Of a stretch of DNA of 64,000 bases, positions 43,956-52,990 are shown one piece after another. Below the pieces are notes generated by a model that saw only the letters and a program-made list of their open reading frames with translations, did not search any database and was not told the origin of the DNA. The number at the start of each line of letters is the position of its first letter. Positions within the stretch are counted from its first letter, which is position 1. The DNA comes from Spinactinospora alkalitolerans. Its GTDB lineage: Bacteria; Actinomycetota; Actinomycetes; Streptosporangiales; Streptosporangiaceae. The DNA lies in assembly GCF_013408795.1 (NCBI RefSeq), contig NZ_JACCCC010000001.1, forward strand, positions 3,038,001 to 3,102,000, written 5' to 3'. The translations under genes and the position numbers were made by a program.

Positions 43956-45218
43956 TCAGGCCGCACTGCGGGCGTGCCCGCGCAGCGCCACCCCCACGAA
44001 GACCAGCGCCGCCACCACGCCCGTACTCAACATCACCACGGTCATGCTGGCCAGACTCGCCTCACCGGTGGCGGTCAGCCCCGCCGTGGCGGCCAGCCCG
44101 CCGCCGAGCGCGAACTGCAGCGACCCCACCAGCGCCGAAGCGGTCCCCGCCACCGACGCCGGCTGGCTGGAGATCGCCAGCGTGGTGGCGTTGGGAAAGA
44201 CCAGACCCACGCTGAACATCATCACGAAGAACACCGCGGTCAAGGAGACCAGGCCCGCCAGCCCGGCCACCCCCAGCACCGCCATAGCCGCCACCGCCGC
44301 CAGCGCCCCGGCCAGGCCCGCCAGCAGCCGCCGCGACGTGCCCACCCTGCCGATCAGGGCCGCGTTGACCTGCGTGCCCAGGATCATCCCGACCGTGTTG
44401 ACCGCGAACATGACGCTGAACTGCTGGGCCGAGGCACCGAACTCGTTCTGGGAGACGAAGGAGAACGCCGAGATGTAGGTGAACATCATGGCGAAACTCA
44501 ACGCCAACGTCAGAGTCGGACCGATGAAACGCGGATCGCGCAAAAGCCGCCCCACCGTGGCCAGCAGCACCGAAGGACTCTGGGGGCTGCGCCGGTGCGC
44601 CGGCAGGCTCTCGGGCAACCCCACCAGCACCACCACGAAACTCACGGCGCTGACCACCCCCAGCACCGCGAAACTGAGCTGCCAGGGACCCAGCAGCAGC
44701 AACTGGCCGCCCAGAATCGGCCCCAGCATCGGAGCCAACCCCACCACCAGCATCAACCGGGAGAAGAACCGGGCCGCGGCGTCACCGTCGAACAGGTCGC
44801 GCACCACCGCGCGCGAGATCACCGCACCGGCGGCCCCGGCCACCCCCTGCACGAAACGCAGCACCACGAACACCCCCGCCGAGGGCACCAGCACACACAG
44901 GAACGAGGCGACGGTGAACACCGCCACGCCGATCAGCAGCGGCCGCCTGCGCCCCCAGGCGTCACTCATCGGGCCGATCACCATCTGGCCCACCGCCATG
45001 CCCACCATGACGGCGGTCAGCGTCAACTGGATGCGCGCCTCGGAAGCGCCCAGATCAGCGGCGATCTGAGGGAAGGCCGGCAGGTAGAGGTCGGTGGCCA
45101 GCGGCCCCGTCGCGGTCAGGGTGCCCAGCACCAGGACCAGCAGGGCGACCGAACGCCGCGGGCGGGCGGACGCATCGGCACCGTCGGCGGATCGGGGACG
45201 TAACACGGTGTGCGTCAC
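43956..45218 (-). CDS. Bcr/CflA-type multidrug MFS exporter (copy 2)
   Basis: 420 residues from GTG 45218 (GGAGGAG 5 bp upstream). Same architecture and motifs as copy 1: LTATGPLATDLYLPAFPQIA, GPMSDAWGRRRPLLIGV, GPILGGQLLLLGPWQ. Divergent from the MetE-like gene. The N-terminal 20 residues and central loop differ most between the copies. An old tandem duplication. Confidence 0.92.
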   Translation of the reverse strand: MTHTVLRPRSADGADASARPRRSVALLVLVLGTLTATGPLATDLYLPAFPQIAADLGASEARIQLTLTAVMVGMAVGQMVIGPMSDAWGRRRPLLIGVAVFTVASFLCVLVPSAGVFVVLRFVQGVAGAAGAVISRAVVRDLFDGDAAARFFSRLMLVVGLAPMLGPILGGQLLLLGPWQLSFAVLGVVSAVSFVVVLVGLPESLPAHRRSPQSPSVLLATVGRLLRDPRFIGPTLTLALSFAMMFTYISAFSFVSQNEFGASAQQFSVMFAVNTVGMILGTQVNAALIGRVGTSRRLLAGLAGALAAVAAMAVLGVAGLAGLVSLTAVFFVMMFSVGLVFPNATTLAISSQPASVAGTASALVGSLQFALGGGLAATAGLTATGEASLASMTVVMLSTGVVAALVFVGVALRGHARSAA

Positions 45219-45602
45219 TGCACTCCTCCACTGAAGAAAAAAGGGGCGAACGGCCGGGCGGACGGGAGCACCGGGCACCCCGACACAACAAGATCCGATG
45301 GTGGGACGCCTCACCCCGGGCGCGGCACCACCCGAAGGACACCCGGCCGCCACACTGCTCAACATCGCCGCAACCGCAGGCAATCCGCGCCCACCACCTC
45401 CACCGCCGTGATGTGCGTTACCCCCGGCCCCGGCCCCGGCAACCCCGACCCCGGCCGCCTCCACCCGCCCCCGCAAGGATTGCCCGCCACCCCAGCGGGG
45501 ATGACCAGCAGACCGGCCGACCACACGCGAACGCACCGGCCCGCACCCGCCCCGACCACACAGGGCGCCCGCAAACAACACCGCACCGGCGAAAGGAAGC
45601 AG
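45219..45602. other. 384-bp divergent promoter region
   Basis: Between exporter copy 2 (minus) and the MetE-like gene (plus). Contains CGTGATGTGCGTTAC (45407-45421), matching the motif at 43760-43774. I looked for cobalamin, SAM and other riboswitch cores suited to a methionine-related gene and found none. Confidence 0.5.
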
Positions 45603-46727
45603 ATGGCCGCCGAAACCACCCCAGCCCCGCCGTTCCGCGCCGACCACGTCGGCAGCCTGCTGCGCCCGCCCCAACTACTGCGCGCCCGCAGCGACCACGC
45701 CCGAGGCGCCATCGACGACGACCAACTGCGCCAGGCCGAAGACACCGCCATCCGCGACGCCGTGGCCATGCAGGAGGAGATCGGGCTGCGCGCCGCCACC
45801 GACGGCGAATTCCGCCGCTCCTCCTGGCACATGGACTTCATCTACGCCCTGGGCGGAGTCACCAAGGCCGGCCAGGACCTCACCGTCACCTTCCACAACG
45901 CCGACGGCGACATCGAATTCACCCCCGCCGCACTCAAGATCGACGCCCCCCTGCGGCTGGAACACACCATCTTCGCCGACGCCTTCCGATTCCTGAGCCA
46001 GACCACCACCACGGCCACGCCCAAGATCACCATCCCCTCCCCCAGCATGATCCACTACCGGGGCGGCCAGGCAGCCATCGACCCGGCCGTCTACAGCGAC
46101 ATCGAACAGTTCTGGGCCGACCTCTCATCGGCCTACGCCGCCCAGATCCGCGGCCTGGCCGACCTGGGCGCCCGCTACATCCAACTCGACGACACCAGCC
46201 TGGCCTACCTCAACGACCCCCGCGAACGCGCCAGAGCCGCCCAACGCGGCGACGACGCCGACCACCTGCACCAGCGCTACATCGCCCAGATCAACGCCGC
46301 CCTGCACAACCGGCCCCCGGGCGTGCGCTTCACCACCCACATGTGCCGCGGCAACTTCCGCTCCTCCTGGGTCGCCGAAGGCGGCTACGACTTCGTCGCC
46401 GAGGAACTGTTCACCCGCCTCGACGTCGACGGCTTCTTCCTGGAGTTCGACGACGCCCGCTCCGGCACCTTCGCACCCCTGCGCTACGTCCCCAAAGGCA
46501 AACAGGTCGTACTGGGACTGGTGACCACCAAACGCGGCGAACTGGAATCCAAGGACGAACTCAAACGCCGCATCGACGAAGCCGCCAAACACGTCCCCCT
46601 GGACCAGCTGTGCCTGTCCCCCCAGTGCGGCTTCTCCTCCACCGTCGAAGGCAACGCCCTCACCCACGCCGAACAGGTCGCCAAACTCCGCCTCATCGTC
46701 GAGACCGCCCACGAGGTGTGGGGCTGA
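45603..46727 (+). CDS. MetE C-terminal-like (cobalamin-independent methionine synthase II family) protein
   Basis: 374 residues, single barrel like the C-terminal catalytic half of MetE. Contains FRADHVGSLLRPP, ATDGEFRRSSWHMDF, YIQLDDTSLAYL, THMCRGNFRS (zinc His/Cys), LEFDDARSG, and LCLSPQCGFSST (zinc Cys). The N-terminal folate domain of MetE is absent. Such stand-alone proteins probably transfer a methyl group from another donor. ATG 45603 follows GAAAGGAAG. Confidence 0.9.
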   Translation: MAAETTPAPPFRADHVGSLLRPPQLLRARSDHARGAIDDDQLRQAEDTAIRDAVAMQEEIGLRAATDGEFRRSSWHMDFIYALGGVTKAGQDLTVTFHNADGDIEFTPAALKIDAPLRLEHTIFADAFRFLSQTTTTATPKITIPSPSMIHYRGGQAAIDPAVYSDIEQFWADLSSAYAAQIRGLADLGARYIQLDDTSLAYLNDPRERARAAQRGDDADHLHQRYIAQINAALHNRPPGVRFTTHMCRGNFRSSWVAEGGYDFVAEELFTRLDVDGFFLEFDDARSGTFAPLRYVPKGKQVVLGLVTTKRGELESKDELKRRIDEAAKHVPLDQLCLSPQCGFSSTVEGNALTHAEQVAKLRLIVETAHEVWG

Positions 46728-46807
46728 GCACTCCCGACCGGGCACCCCGGTGGCCGGGGCACCCACCACGCGGCCTCCCCGGCCACCGCTCCCGCACAGC
46801 CGGCGCC

Positions 46808-47068
46808 TCAGGCCGCCGCGGCCCGGTTCAACGCCCCCAAGTGGCGGCGGCCCAGCACCAGGATCGCCATCCCCACCACACAGCACAGCGCACCCACCAC
46901 ATACGGCAGCGCCGGATCCACCTCCTCACCCAGCTTGGTGGCGACGAACGGCGCGAGCGCACCACCCAGCCAGCGCACGAAGTTGTAGCCGGCCGAGGCC
47001 ACCGGACGCGGAGCATCGGAGACCTCCGCGAAAGCCGTCGCCCACACCGACAACGGCTGGCGCCACAC
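46808..47068 (-). pseudogene. MFS transporter C-terminal stump
   Basis: About 85 residues: ATAFAEVSDAPRPVASAGYN, FVRWLGGALAPFVATKLGEE, then one full helix VGALCCVVGMAILVLG. This is the last two helices of a drug MFS pump. In the intact state it would follow the MarR gene upstream in one operon. Only the 3' end is left, with GC-rich filler between 47069 and 47199. Confidence 0.65.
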
Positions 47069-47199
47069 CCCCGCGCCGGACCGGCCCGGGCCGCGATCGG
47101 ATCACGGCGCGTCAATGCCGCTGGACATGGCTGTCCGCCACCTTTCGGTCAAATCGGAGAAATCAGAGAACGGGCGCCCGCCGCGAGCCCCCGACGCCC

Positions 47200-47634
47200 T
47201 CAGCGATCGGCGCAGATCTTGGCCAGGACCGGCAGCGCCGCGGCCACCGCGGCGCGCTCCCGCGACGTCAACGCCTCCAGGCACTCACTCAGATAGGCCA
47301 CGCGCGCCGCCCGCCCGACCCGCAGCAGCTCCGCACCGTGCGCGGTCAGCTCCACGGCCACCGCACGGGCGTCGTCGGCGTCACCGCCACGGCTCAGCGC
47401 CCCGGCCTCCTCCAGCCGCGAAACGTGAGCGGTCATGGTCGGCGTGCGCACGCCGTGCTCGCGCGCCAGCGACGTCACACGCCGCGGCCCCCGCTCCAAC
47501 GAACCCAAAATCGCCAACTGCTGAGCCGAAACGGCCTGATCGGCCGAAACCCGGCGCAGCAGCAGGACCATGTCACGCAGGACCAGGGAGAACTCCTGGG
47601 CCACCTCACGGGACTCCTGGGAAGGTGATCGCAC
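47200..47634 (-). CDS. MarR family transcriptional regulator
   Basis: 144 residues. Winged helix: VSAQQLAILGSLERGPRRVT, SLAREHGVRTPTMTAHVSRL, then GDADDARAVAVELTAHG. A perfect 19-bp palindrome lies 15 bp upstream of its start. Formerly the likely repressor of the adjacent MFS pump, of which only the 3' end remains. Confidence 0.9.
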   Translation of the reverse strand: MRSPSQESREVAQEFSLVLRDMVLLLRRVSADQAVSAQQLAILGSLERGPRRVTSLAREHGVRTPTMTAHVSRLEEAGALSRGGDADDARAVAVELTAHGAELLRVGRAARVAYLSECLEALTSRERAAVAAALPVLAKICADR

Positions 47635-47648
47635 CCCGCCAGCATAAC

Positions 47649-47667
47649 GTTAGCTAGCCTAGCTAAC
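47649..47667. promoter_or_regulatory. Perfect 19-bp palindrome, MarR operator
   Basis: GTTAGCTAGCCTAGCTAAC reads the same on both strands apart from the central base. Position just before the marR start and AT-rich composition make it the probable autoregulatory site. Confidence 0.8.
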
Positions 47668-47760
47668 CAAATCGCCGACCGGACCCCCGCACCAACCCGG
47701 AACCCGAGAAAAACCGCCGCGACCACAGAAGCCGCGAACCGCATACGGCCACTCGCGCGC

Positions 47761-48477
47761 TCAGACCGACACCGACCACCCCTGCCTGCGCCACACCAGC
47801 GCAGCCGACACCGGATGCCCCCGAAACCGCTCCCACTTCGGCTTCACCGCCAACCAGCGCTCATCCACCACACCCTCACGCATCTCCACCAGCGACCACC
47901 CCGCACCCACACCGGCCATCACATGCTCACTCAACAGATGAACATGCGTCGTGATCGCAACCGACTCCCCCGACCCATCGGTGAAATGCGTCGGCATCCC
48001 CGACGCCATGATGAAATGCGGATGGAACACCACCAGCACGAACAACGCCCCCGGCTCACCCAGACGCCCCGCCTCCGCATACAACGGCCCCAGATCCGCC
48101 AGGTGCTCATCGATCAAACACGCCACCACCAGGTCATAAGCACCACCCGAAAGCCCCGTCGCCACCACATCGGCCTCAACCAGGCGATCGTGCACACCCC
48201 TGGACCGCGCGACCCCCAACATCTCCGGCGTCAGATCGACACCGTCCACCGACGCCACACCCCTGGACCGCAACCAGGCCCCGGTCCTGCCCGTACCACA
48301 CCCCAGATCCACCGCGCGACGCACCGAACCCCACGACGGCTCCACCAGATCCTCAAGGAGGGCGACATCCATCGCATCCTCCACCGTCTGCTCATAAGTA
48401 CCGACCCACTGCCCGTAGCCGGTCCGCACGTCCACCATCCGATAACCACGCGAGTCGAAATCCGCAAAACGCACCAT
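47761..48477 (-). CDS. SAM-dependent methyltransferase
   Basis: 238 residues, class I fold. SAM motif AVDLGCGTGRTGAWL at about 55-70, acidic VDGVDLTPEML and VEADVVATGL follow, and LVVACLIDEHLADLGPLY is motif post-II. The C-terminal KPKWERFRGHPVSAALVWR is family-conserved among actinomycete class I methyltransferases. Substrate unknown. Confidence 0.88.
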   Translation of the reverse strand: MVRFADFDSRGYRMVDVRTGYGQWVGTYEQTVEDAMDVALLEDLVEPSWGSVRRAVDLGCGTGRTGAWLRSRGVASVDGVDLTPEMLGVARSRGVHDRLVEADVVATGLSGGAYDLVVACLIDEHLADLGPLYAEAGRLGEPGALFVLVVFHPHFIMASGMPTHFTDGSGESVAITTHVHLLSEHVMAGVGAGWSLVEMREGVVDERWLAVKPKWERFRGHPVSAALVWRRQGWSVSV

Positions 48478-48582
48478 GCGCTCAAGCTAACAACGGCCCC
48501 AACGGCCACTCCAGACGTTTTCACCCCCCCAACCACCCCGCCCACCGTCCACCCGCCCCCACCACTGCCCTAAGCTGACGAC

Positions 48583-49335
48583 GTGCTCCCAGAGGCGACC
48601 GCCACCCGCTACGTCACACCGCTACGCGAAGGCGGCTCCCTCCCCGGCCTCGTCGAAGCCGACGACCTCGGCATGTACGTCGTCAAATTCATCGGAGCCG
48701 GCCAAGGACGCAAAACCCTCATCGCCGAGATCATCGCCGGAGAACTCGCCCGCCGCCTCGGCCTGCCCGTCCCCGAACTGGCACTGATCCACCTCGACCC
48801 CGTCATCGGACGCGCCGAACCCGACCCCGAGGTCCAAGAACTCCTCAAAGCCAGCGGCGGCCTCAACCTCGGCATGGACTACCTGCCCGGCTCACTGGGC
48901 TTCGACCCGCTCGTCTACGACACCGACCCCCGCCTCGCCGGCCGCATCCTCTGGTTCGACGCCCTCGTCGACAACGTCGACCGCACCTGGCGCAACCCCA
49001 ACATGCTCCTCTGGCACGGCCGGCCCTACCTCATCGACCACGGGGCCACGTTGATCTTCCACCACAACTGGAAGGGCGCGGCCAGAGCCGTCACCCGCGA
49101 CTACGACGCCTCCGACCACGTCCTCATCGACGCCCACCCCGACCTCGCCGCAGCCGACGCCGACCTCGCCCCCCGCCTCACCCCCGCCCTGCTCCACGAG
49201 GTCACCGCACTCGTCCCCGACGAATGGCTCGTCGACGAACCCGGCTTCGACGGCTCCGACGCCGTCCGCGACGCCTACGTCAGCCACCTGCTCGCCCGCG
49301 CCAACGACCGCACCTGGCTCCCGGAGGTGCACTGA
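48583..49335 (+). CDS. HipA-like kinase family protein
   Basis: 250 residues from GTG 48583. VVKFIGAGQGRKTLIAEIIA carries the ATP-binding Lys; WFDALVDNVDRTWRNPNMLL is the catalytic loop (Asp, Asn) and LIDHGATLIF the metal-binding Asp. It is half the size of HipA toxins and lacks the N-terminal HipA domain. It forms a conserved pair with DUF3037, sharing a TGATG overlap. No HipB antitoxin is next to it, so a toxin role is not supported. Confidence 0.88.
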   Translation: MLPEATATRYVTPLREGGSLPGLVEADDLGMYVVKFIGAGQGRKTLIAEIIAGELARRLGLPVPELALIHLDPVIGRAEPDPEVQELLKASGGLNLGMDYLPGSLGFDPLVYDTDPRLAGRILWFDALVDNVDRTWRNPNMLLWHGRPYLIDHGATLIFHHNWKGAARAVTRDYDASDHVLIDAHPDLAAADADLAPRLTPALLHEVTALVPDEWLVDEPGFDGSDAVRDAYVSHLLARANDRTWLPEVH

Positions 49336-49742
49336 TGCGCGACGTCTTCGAATACGCCCTGCTGCGCGTCATCCCCCGCCTGGAACGCGGAGAGGCCATC
49401 AACGCCGGCGTCATCCTCTACTGCCAACCCCGCTCCTACCTCGCCGCCCACTGCCACCTCGACACCGAACGGCTGCGCGCGCTCGACCCCGACGCCGACA
49501 TCGACGGCGTCCGCCGAGCCCTGCACGCCGTGGAACTCGTGTGCCGGGCGGCCGAGGACGCCGGCCCCACCCGCCACGAGGACGCCGGCCGACGGTTCCG
49601 CTGGCTGACCGCCCCCCGCAGCACCATCGTCCAGCCCGGCCCCATCCACACCGGCCTCACCGACGACCCCGACGCCGAAGCCCGCCGGCTGCTCGAACTC
49701 CTGGTGCACCACCCCACCACCCAACGCCCGGCCCACCGCTGA
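49335..49742 (+). CDS. DUF3037 family protein
   Basis: 135 residues, EYALLRVIPRLERGEAINAG then VILYCQPRSYLAAHCHLD, the DUF3037 pattern. Its ATG overlaps the stop of the HipA-like gene by one base. The two families travel together in many bacteria, which points to joint function, perhaps as kinase and partner; none is established. Confidence 0.88.
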   Translation: MRDVFEYALLRVIPRLERGEAINAGVILYCQPRSYLAAHCHLDTERLRALDPDADIDGVRRALHAVELVCRAAEDAGPTRHEDAGRRFRWLTAPRSTIVQPGPIHTGLTDDPDAEARRLLELLVHHPTTQRPAHR

Positions 49743-49906
49743 CCCGCCGTACCGGCGCAGGGCCCCGCCGCCGGGGCCGGAGCGTTACCGCAGACCTCTG
49801 CCCGCAGGTCGGCGGGCGGCCCGGGCGGCGATTCCTCTGTGACGGGTGCGGCGTAGCCGCTTCGATTTCTCTGTTTCGATCAGTTTTTCAAACAAAAAAG
49901 CGGCTG

Positions 49907-49923
49907 CCTTTACAGCGTAGATT
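49907..49923 (+). repeat. AT-rich 17-bp motif, first copy
   Basis: CCTTTACAGCGTAGATT in the gap downstream of the DUF5685 gene, near-identical to 55267-55283. Function unknown. Confidence 0.4.
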
Positions 49924-49932
49924 TATAAGAGG

Positions 49933-51267
49933 TCAATCGCAGCAGCAGCAGTCACAGCAGTTGCAATCGCAGCAATCGCAACAGCTGCAGTCCGTGCAGC
50001 ACCCGTCGTAGGGCCTCCCCGACCACGGGCCCGGATACGACTCCCGACAGCAGAACTGGCACGTGCTCGCCATGAACACCGCGACCCCGCAGCCGACCAG
50101 CGGCCCCCGGCGCTTGGGAGGGTCGTAGAGCTTGGGGTACTTGTAGTCGAAGCCGCAGCACGAATCCCCGTTCCCCTCGACGTAGGGCCGCCTCCCGCCG
50201 GACCCCCCTCCCCCGCCGTGGTGGCGGCCGCCGCCGTAGCCGCCCCCGCCTCCGTGGTGACCGCCGTGCGAGCCTCCGTGGCCGTGCTGGAGCGGAGGCC
50301 CCTGCGGCGGCGGCACCTGACCGTGCCGCTGCGGGTGCGGGTGCCCGTGCCGCGGGTACCGCTGCGGCTGCCCCGAGGGGTGGGAGTCCCGGCCCGGCCC
50401 CTGCGGCGGCGGATGCCCGGCCCGGGCGAAGGTCCGAGCCACCGCGCGCTCCAACTCGTGTACCAGCAGCGCGTGCACCAGCCTGCCGTCGGTGAAGTCC
50501 GCCTCCTCCAGGGCCAGCCGCACCCCCAGCACCGCGTCGTCGCAGAGCCGCCGCACCTCGGCGACATCGGCATCCGTCGCGGTGATCGGGTTCCAGGCAC
50601 CGCTGCGGCGGTCCTCCTCCTGGTCCTCGACCGCGTCGAGCAGGTGCGCGACCCGACCGAACAGCCGCCCCGCCTCCCCCAGCGGCGCCTCGTTGCCCGC
50701 CCGCCGGGCCAGCGTCGCGGTGTGCGCGAACGCCTGCGCCGTCGCTTCCTCCGTGGGCGCGGTGACGGCGAGGACGCCGGTACCGGGCCCGGCCGCCTCC
50801 TCCACCTCGCGCTGGCGCTCCATGACCGACAGCAGCACACCGCTGTCGAACCCCAGGTCCGATCCCGACTTTCGCGCCTGCCCGGCCCACCGGTTCGCGA
50901 CCCGCCGCGCGACACCGCGCACCGGCCGACGCGCATAGGCTCCGTCACCGTCGCTCACGTGGTCGTCGACCTTGGCCGAAGCCAGCATCAGCGACACCGC
51001 CGCGGCCAACCGGGCGCCCTCCCCTTCGGCCACCTCGGCGCGGCGCATCCCCCGCAGAGGACACGGCCCCGCGGCGCGCCTGCCCGCGTCCGGCGCGGAC
51101 TGGGCCGCCACGAGCGCAGAGATGACGAGACCGTCGTAATTGGTGGCCACGCGCGCCATCTGGCCGTGGTCGTCGCGCAGTGCCAGGCACAGCCCGCACA
51201 GATGGGACATCCACGCAGGGGCCAGATCCCCGAGCACGTGCCGGCAGGGACGCAGGATTCCGAACAA
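49933..51267 (-). CDS. DUF5685 family protein with Gly/His-rich linker and Cys-rich tail
   Basis: 444 residues. The conserved helical part (1-270) starts MFGILRPCRHVLG and has HLCGLCLALRDDHGQMARVA, AGPCPLRGMR and EAGRLFGRVAHLLDAVED, diagnostic of DUF5685. A low-complexity region (about 275-370) is Pro, then Gly/His-rich. The last 22 residues hold 14 cysteines in CC-x-C patterns, preceded by CQFCC. The tail could bind metal or be disulfide-linked; the usual DUF5685 tail also has some Cys, but this one is extreme. Confidence 0.88.
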   Translation of the reverse strand: MFGILRPCRHVLGDLAPAWMSHLCGLCLALRDDHGQMARVATNYDGLVISALVAAQSAPDAGRRAAGPCPLRGMRRAEVAEGEGARLAAAVSLMLASAKVDDHVSDGDGAYARRPVRGVARRVANRWAGQARKSGSDLGFDSGVLLSVMERQREVEEAAGPGTGVLAVTAPTEEATAQAFAHTATLARRAGNEAPLGEAGRLFGRVAHLLDAVEDQEEDRRSGAWNPITATDADVAEVRRLCDDAVLGVRLALEEADFTDGRLVHALLVHELERAVARTFARAGHPPPQGPGRDSHPSGQPQRYPRHGHPHPQRHGQVPPPQGPPLQHGHGGSHGGHHGGGGGYGGGRHHGGGGGSGGRRPYVEGNGDSCCGFDYKYPKLYDPPKRRGPLVGCGVAVFMASTCQFCCRESYPGPWSGRPYDGCCTDCSCCDCCDCNCCDCCCCD

Positions 51268-51463
51268 CGCTACAACCGCTTCCCGTCAATGATCATGAAA
51301 ATCGGACGGGGATACGATGCCACGCGCTCCCGTCCGGTTCCGTCCGTTTCGACGGCGCCGCCCCGCCCGCGCGCCCTCCGGAGGCGAGGGGGGCGGCACC
51401 GCCTCCAGTGGCCGGAAAAACCGGTTGCCCGGGGCGCGGGCGGCGATCTAGCCTGACGGCGTC

Positions 51464-51604
51464 ATGAGTGCAGCCTCCGCCGCCTGCGCGGCCTTCTCCA
51501 GCGTTACCGACGCCGTTCGGGCGATCCGGTGCAGCGCCGCGCTTCTGCGTCGGCCCCGCCACCGGTTCGCCGCCCTGGACCTCCCGGGACACGCCGGCGT
51601 CTGA
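51464..51604 (+). CDS. Candidate leader peptide of the erm gene (46 aa)
   Basis: ATG 51464 to TGA 51602-51604 encodes MSAASAACAAFSSVTDAVRA and continues ARG/ARL-rich. It precedes erm by 230 bp and lies upstream of the competing hairpins at 51782-51819. Inducible erm genes often have such leader ORFs, but there is no strong ribosome-binding site (GACGGCGTC precedes), so it is tentative. Confidence 0.3.
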   Translation: MSAASAACAAFSSVTDAVRAIRCSAALLRRPRHRFAALDLPGHAGV

Positions 51605-51781
51605 GGCGGCCCCGCCCCGAGCGGGCCGCCGGTCGCGATTCCACCGCGCACTCTCCTGCCGCGCCGACGCACTCGGCGCGCCTTCCGCCGTGCTTCCCGA
51701 CGTCCAGGGTCCAGATGCGTCCTCGACCATCTCGGACGGGCGTCCGGTTCCCGTTTTCCACGCCGCCCCGCGGCCGTGCCG

Positions 51782-51819
51782 TGCCGCCCGTCCCCCTGTG
51801 CCGCCCGATCCGGGCGGCA
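51782..51819 (+). promoter_or_regulatory. Attenuator-like competing hairpins before erm
   Basis: TGCCGCCCG occurs at 51782-51790 and again at 51799-51807; both can pair with CGGGCGGCA at 51811-51819. The near hairpin has a 3-base loop and ends directly before the AGGAACGG ribosome-binding site at 51819. Mutually exclusive pairing of this kind resembles erm attenuators. Confidence 0.45.
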
Positions 51820-51833
51820 GGAACGGACAAACC

Positions 51834-52661
51834 GTGGCGTCCAATTCAAAGCACCGCACCTCCCCCTCCCCCGAGCCCCGCAGCACCGGACGCGGCCGGG
51901 CCCGCCGCTCGCTCTCGCAGAACCTCCTCACCGATCCCGCGGTGGCCCGGTGGATCGTGCGGACCGCGAGGATCGATCCGGACGGGCTCGTCGTCGAGGT
52001 CGGCGCGGGCGAGGGGATGCTGACCCGCGCACTGGCGCCGGCCTGCCGCCGGCTCCTGTGCTACGAGATCGATCCGGTGTTCGCCGCGAATCTCACCGCA
52101 CGCCACCGGGACGACCCCGGCGTGCGGATCGTGCGCGGCGACTTCCTGAAGGCCGTGCCGCCGGACGGCCCCTTCTCCGTGGTGGGCAACATCCCCTACG
52201 CCATCACCTCACCGATCGTCGACTGGTGCCTGCGGGCACCGGGGCTGACCTCGGCCACGCTGATCACCCAGCGGGAGTACGCGCGCAAGCGGACCGGCGG
52301 CTACGGGCGCTGGAGCCGGCTGACCGTGCAGACGTGGCCGCGCTTCGACTGGCGGGCGACCGGCCGCATCCCCCGCGACCGGTTCCGCCCGGTGCCCGGC
52401 GTCGACTCAGCCGTGCTGCGGATCGAGCGGCGGGGATCGGACCTGCTGCCCAAGAAGTCGCTCGGCGCCTACCGCCGCCTCGTGGACCTGGGGTTCACCG
52501 GTGTCGGCGGATCCCTGCACGCCTCGCTGCGCCGACGCCACCCCGCCCGGCGGGTCGACGCGGCCTTCCGGGCGGCCGGCCTCGACCCCCGGGTGGTGGT
52601 CGGCTTCGTGCCGCCGGACCGCTGGATCGCGCTCTTCACCGCCCTGGAGGAGCCCTCGTAA
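51834..52661 (+). CDS. erm: Erm-family 23S rRNA adenine N6-methyltransferase
   Basis: 275 residues from GTG 51834. LSQNLLTDPAVARWIVRTA, VVEVGAGEGMLTRALA (SAM motif I), YEIDPVF, GDFLKAVPP and the catalytic VVGNIPYAITSPI are textbook Erm. The Lys/Arg-rich N-terminus (SSNSKHRTSPSPEPRS-like) fits actinomycete producers' Erm proteins. It methylates A2058 of 23S rRNA, giving macrolide-lincosamide-streptogramin B resistance. It stands alone, without a macrolide cluster in the window. Mono- versus dimethylation cannot be told. Confidence 0.93.
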   Translation: MASNSKHRTSPSPEPRSTGRGRARRSLSQNLLTDPAVARWIVRTARIDPDGLVVEVGAGEGMLTRALAPACRRLLCYEIDPVFAANLTARHRDDPGVRIVRGDFLKAVPPDGPFSVVGNIPYAITSPIVDWCLRAPGLTSATLITQREYARKRTGGYGRWSRLTVQTWPRFDWRATGRIPRDRFRPVPGVDSAVLRIERRGSDLLPKKSLGAYRRLVDLGFTGVGGSLHASLRRRHPARRVDAAFRAAGLDPRVVVGFVPPDRWIALFTALEEPS

Positions 52662-52808
52662 AACCGCCGGGCCCTGAACAGGGGAGCGGGCGAGGAGGTC
52701 AGCTCCTGCCGCGTTCGGCCCGGACCTGCTGCCGCTGACCCCGACCTCCTCGGCCACCTCGCCCTGGGTGAGGCTGGAGCGGTCGGTGAATCTGAACGAT
52801 GCGTATTC

Positions 52809-52990
52809 TCAGCGCAGAGCGGGACGGTGGTCGGTGCCGCGCACCGGCCCCTCCGCGTCCCGCCGCCCGCCCTCGTCGGTGCAGGCCTGGGCGGGCACGG
52901 GGGTGCTGATGATGGCCCTGAGCAGCGTGCGCGCGGTTTCAAGCTCGCCGATGGCCGCGGCGATGCGGTCGTGCTCGCCCAAGCGGACCG
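52809..52990 (-). pseudogene. MerR-type regulator C-terminal remnant
   Basis: On the minus strand LGEHDRIAAAIGELETARTL, LRAIISTPV and then a Glu/Arg-rich end to TGA at 52809. The pattern matches the C-terminal dimerisation helix of MerR-like regulators. Its N-terminus would overlap the start of the oxidoreductase and is absent, so a recombination joined the two. Some HTH-like sequence (LTQGEVAEEVGVS) is present on the minus strand near 52740-52780 but cannot be assigned. Confidence 0.4.

Noticed and set aside
45219-45602. Possible cobalamin or SAM riboswitch before the MetE-like gene
   Set aside because: No B12 box or SAM-type core could be found; the region is mostly C-rich low-complexity.
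48583-49742. HipBA-type toxin-antitoxin system
   Set aside because: No HipB-like HTH gene is adjacent and the kinase lacks the HipA N-terminal domain.
49935-49990. CAG-like microsatellite at the end of DUF5685
   Set aside because: The triplet pattern is irregular and encodes the Cys/Asp tail in frame; not a true tandem array.
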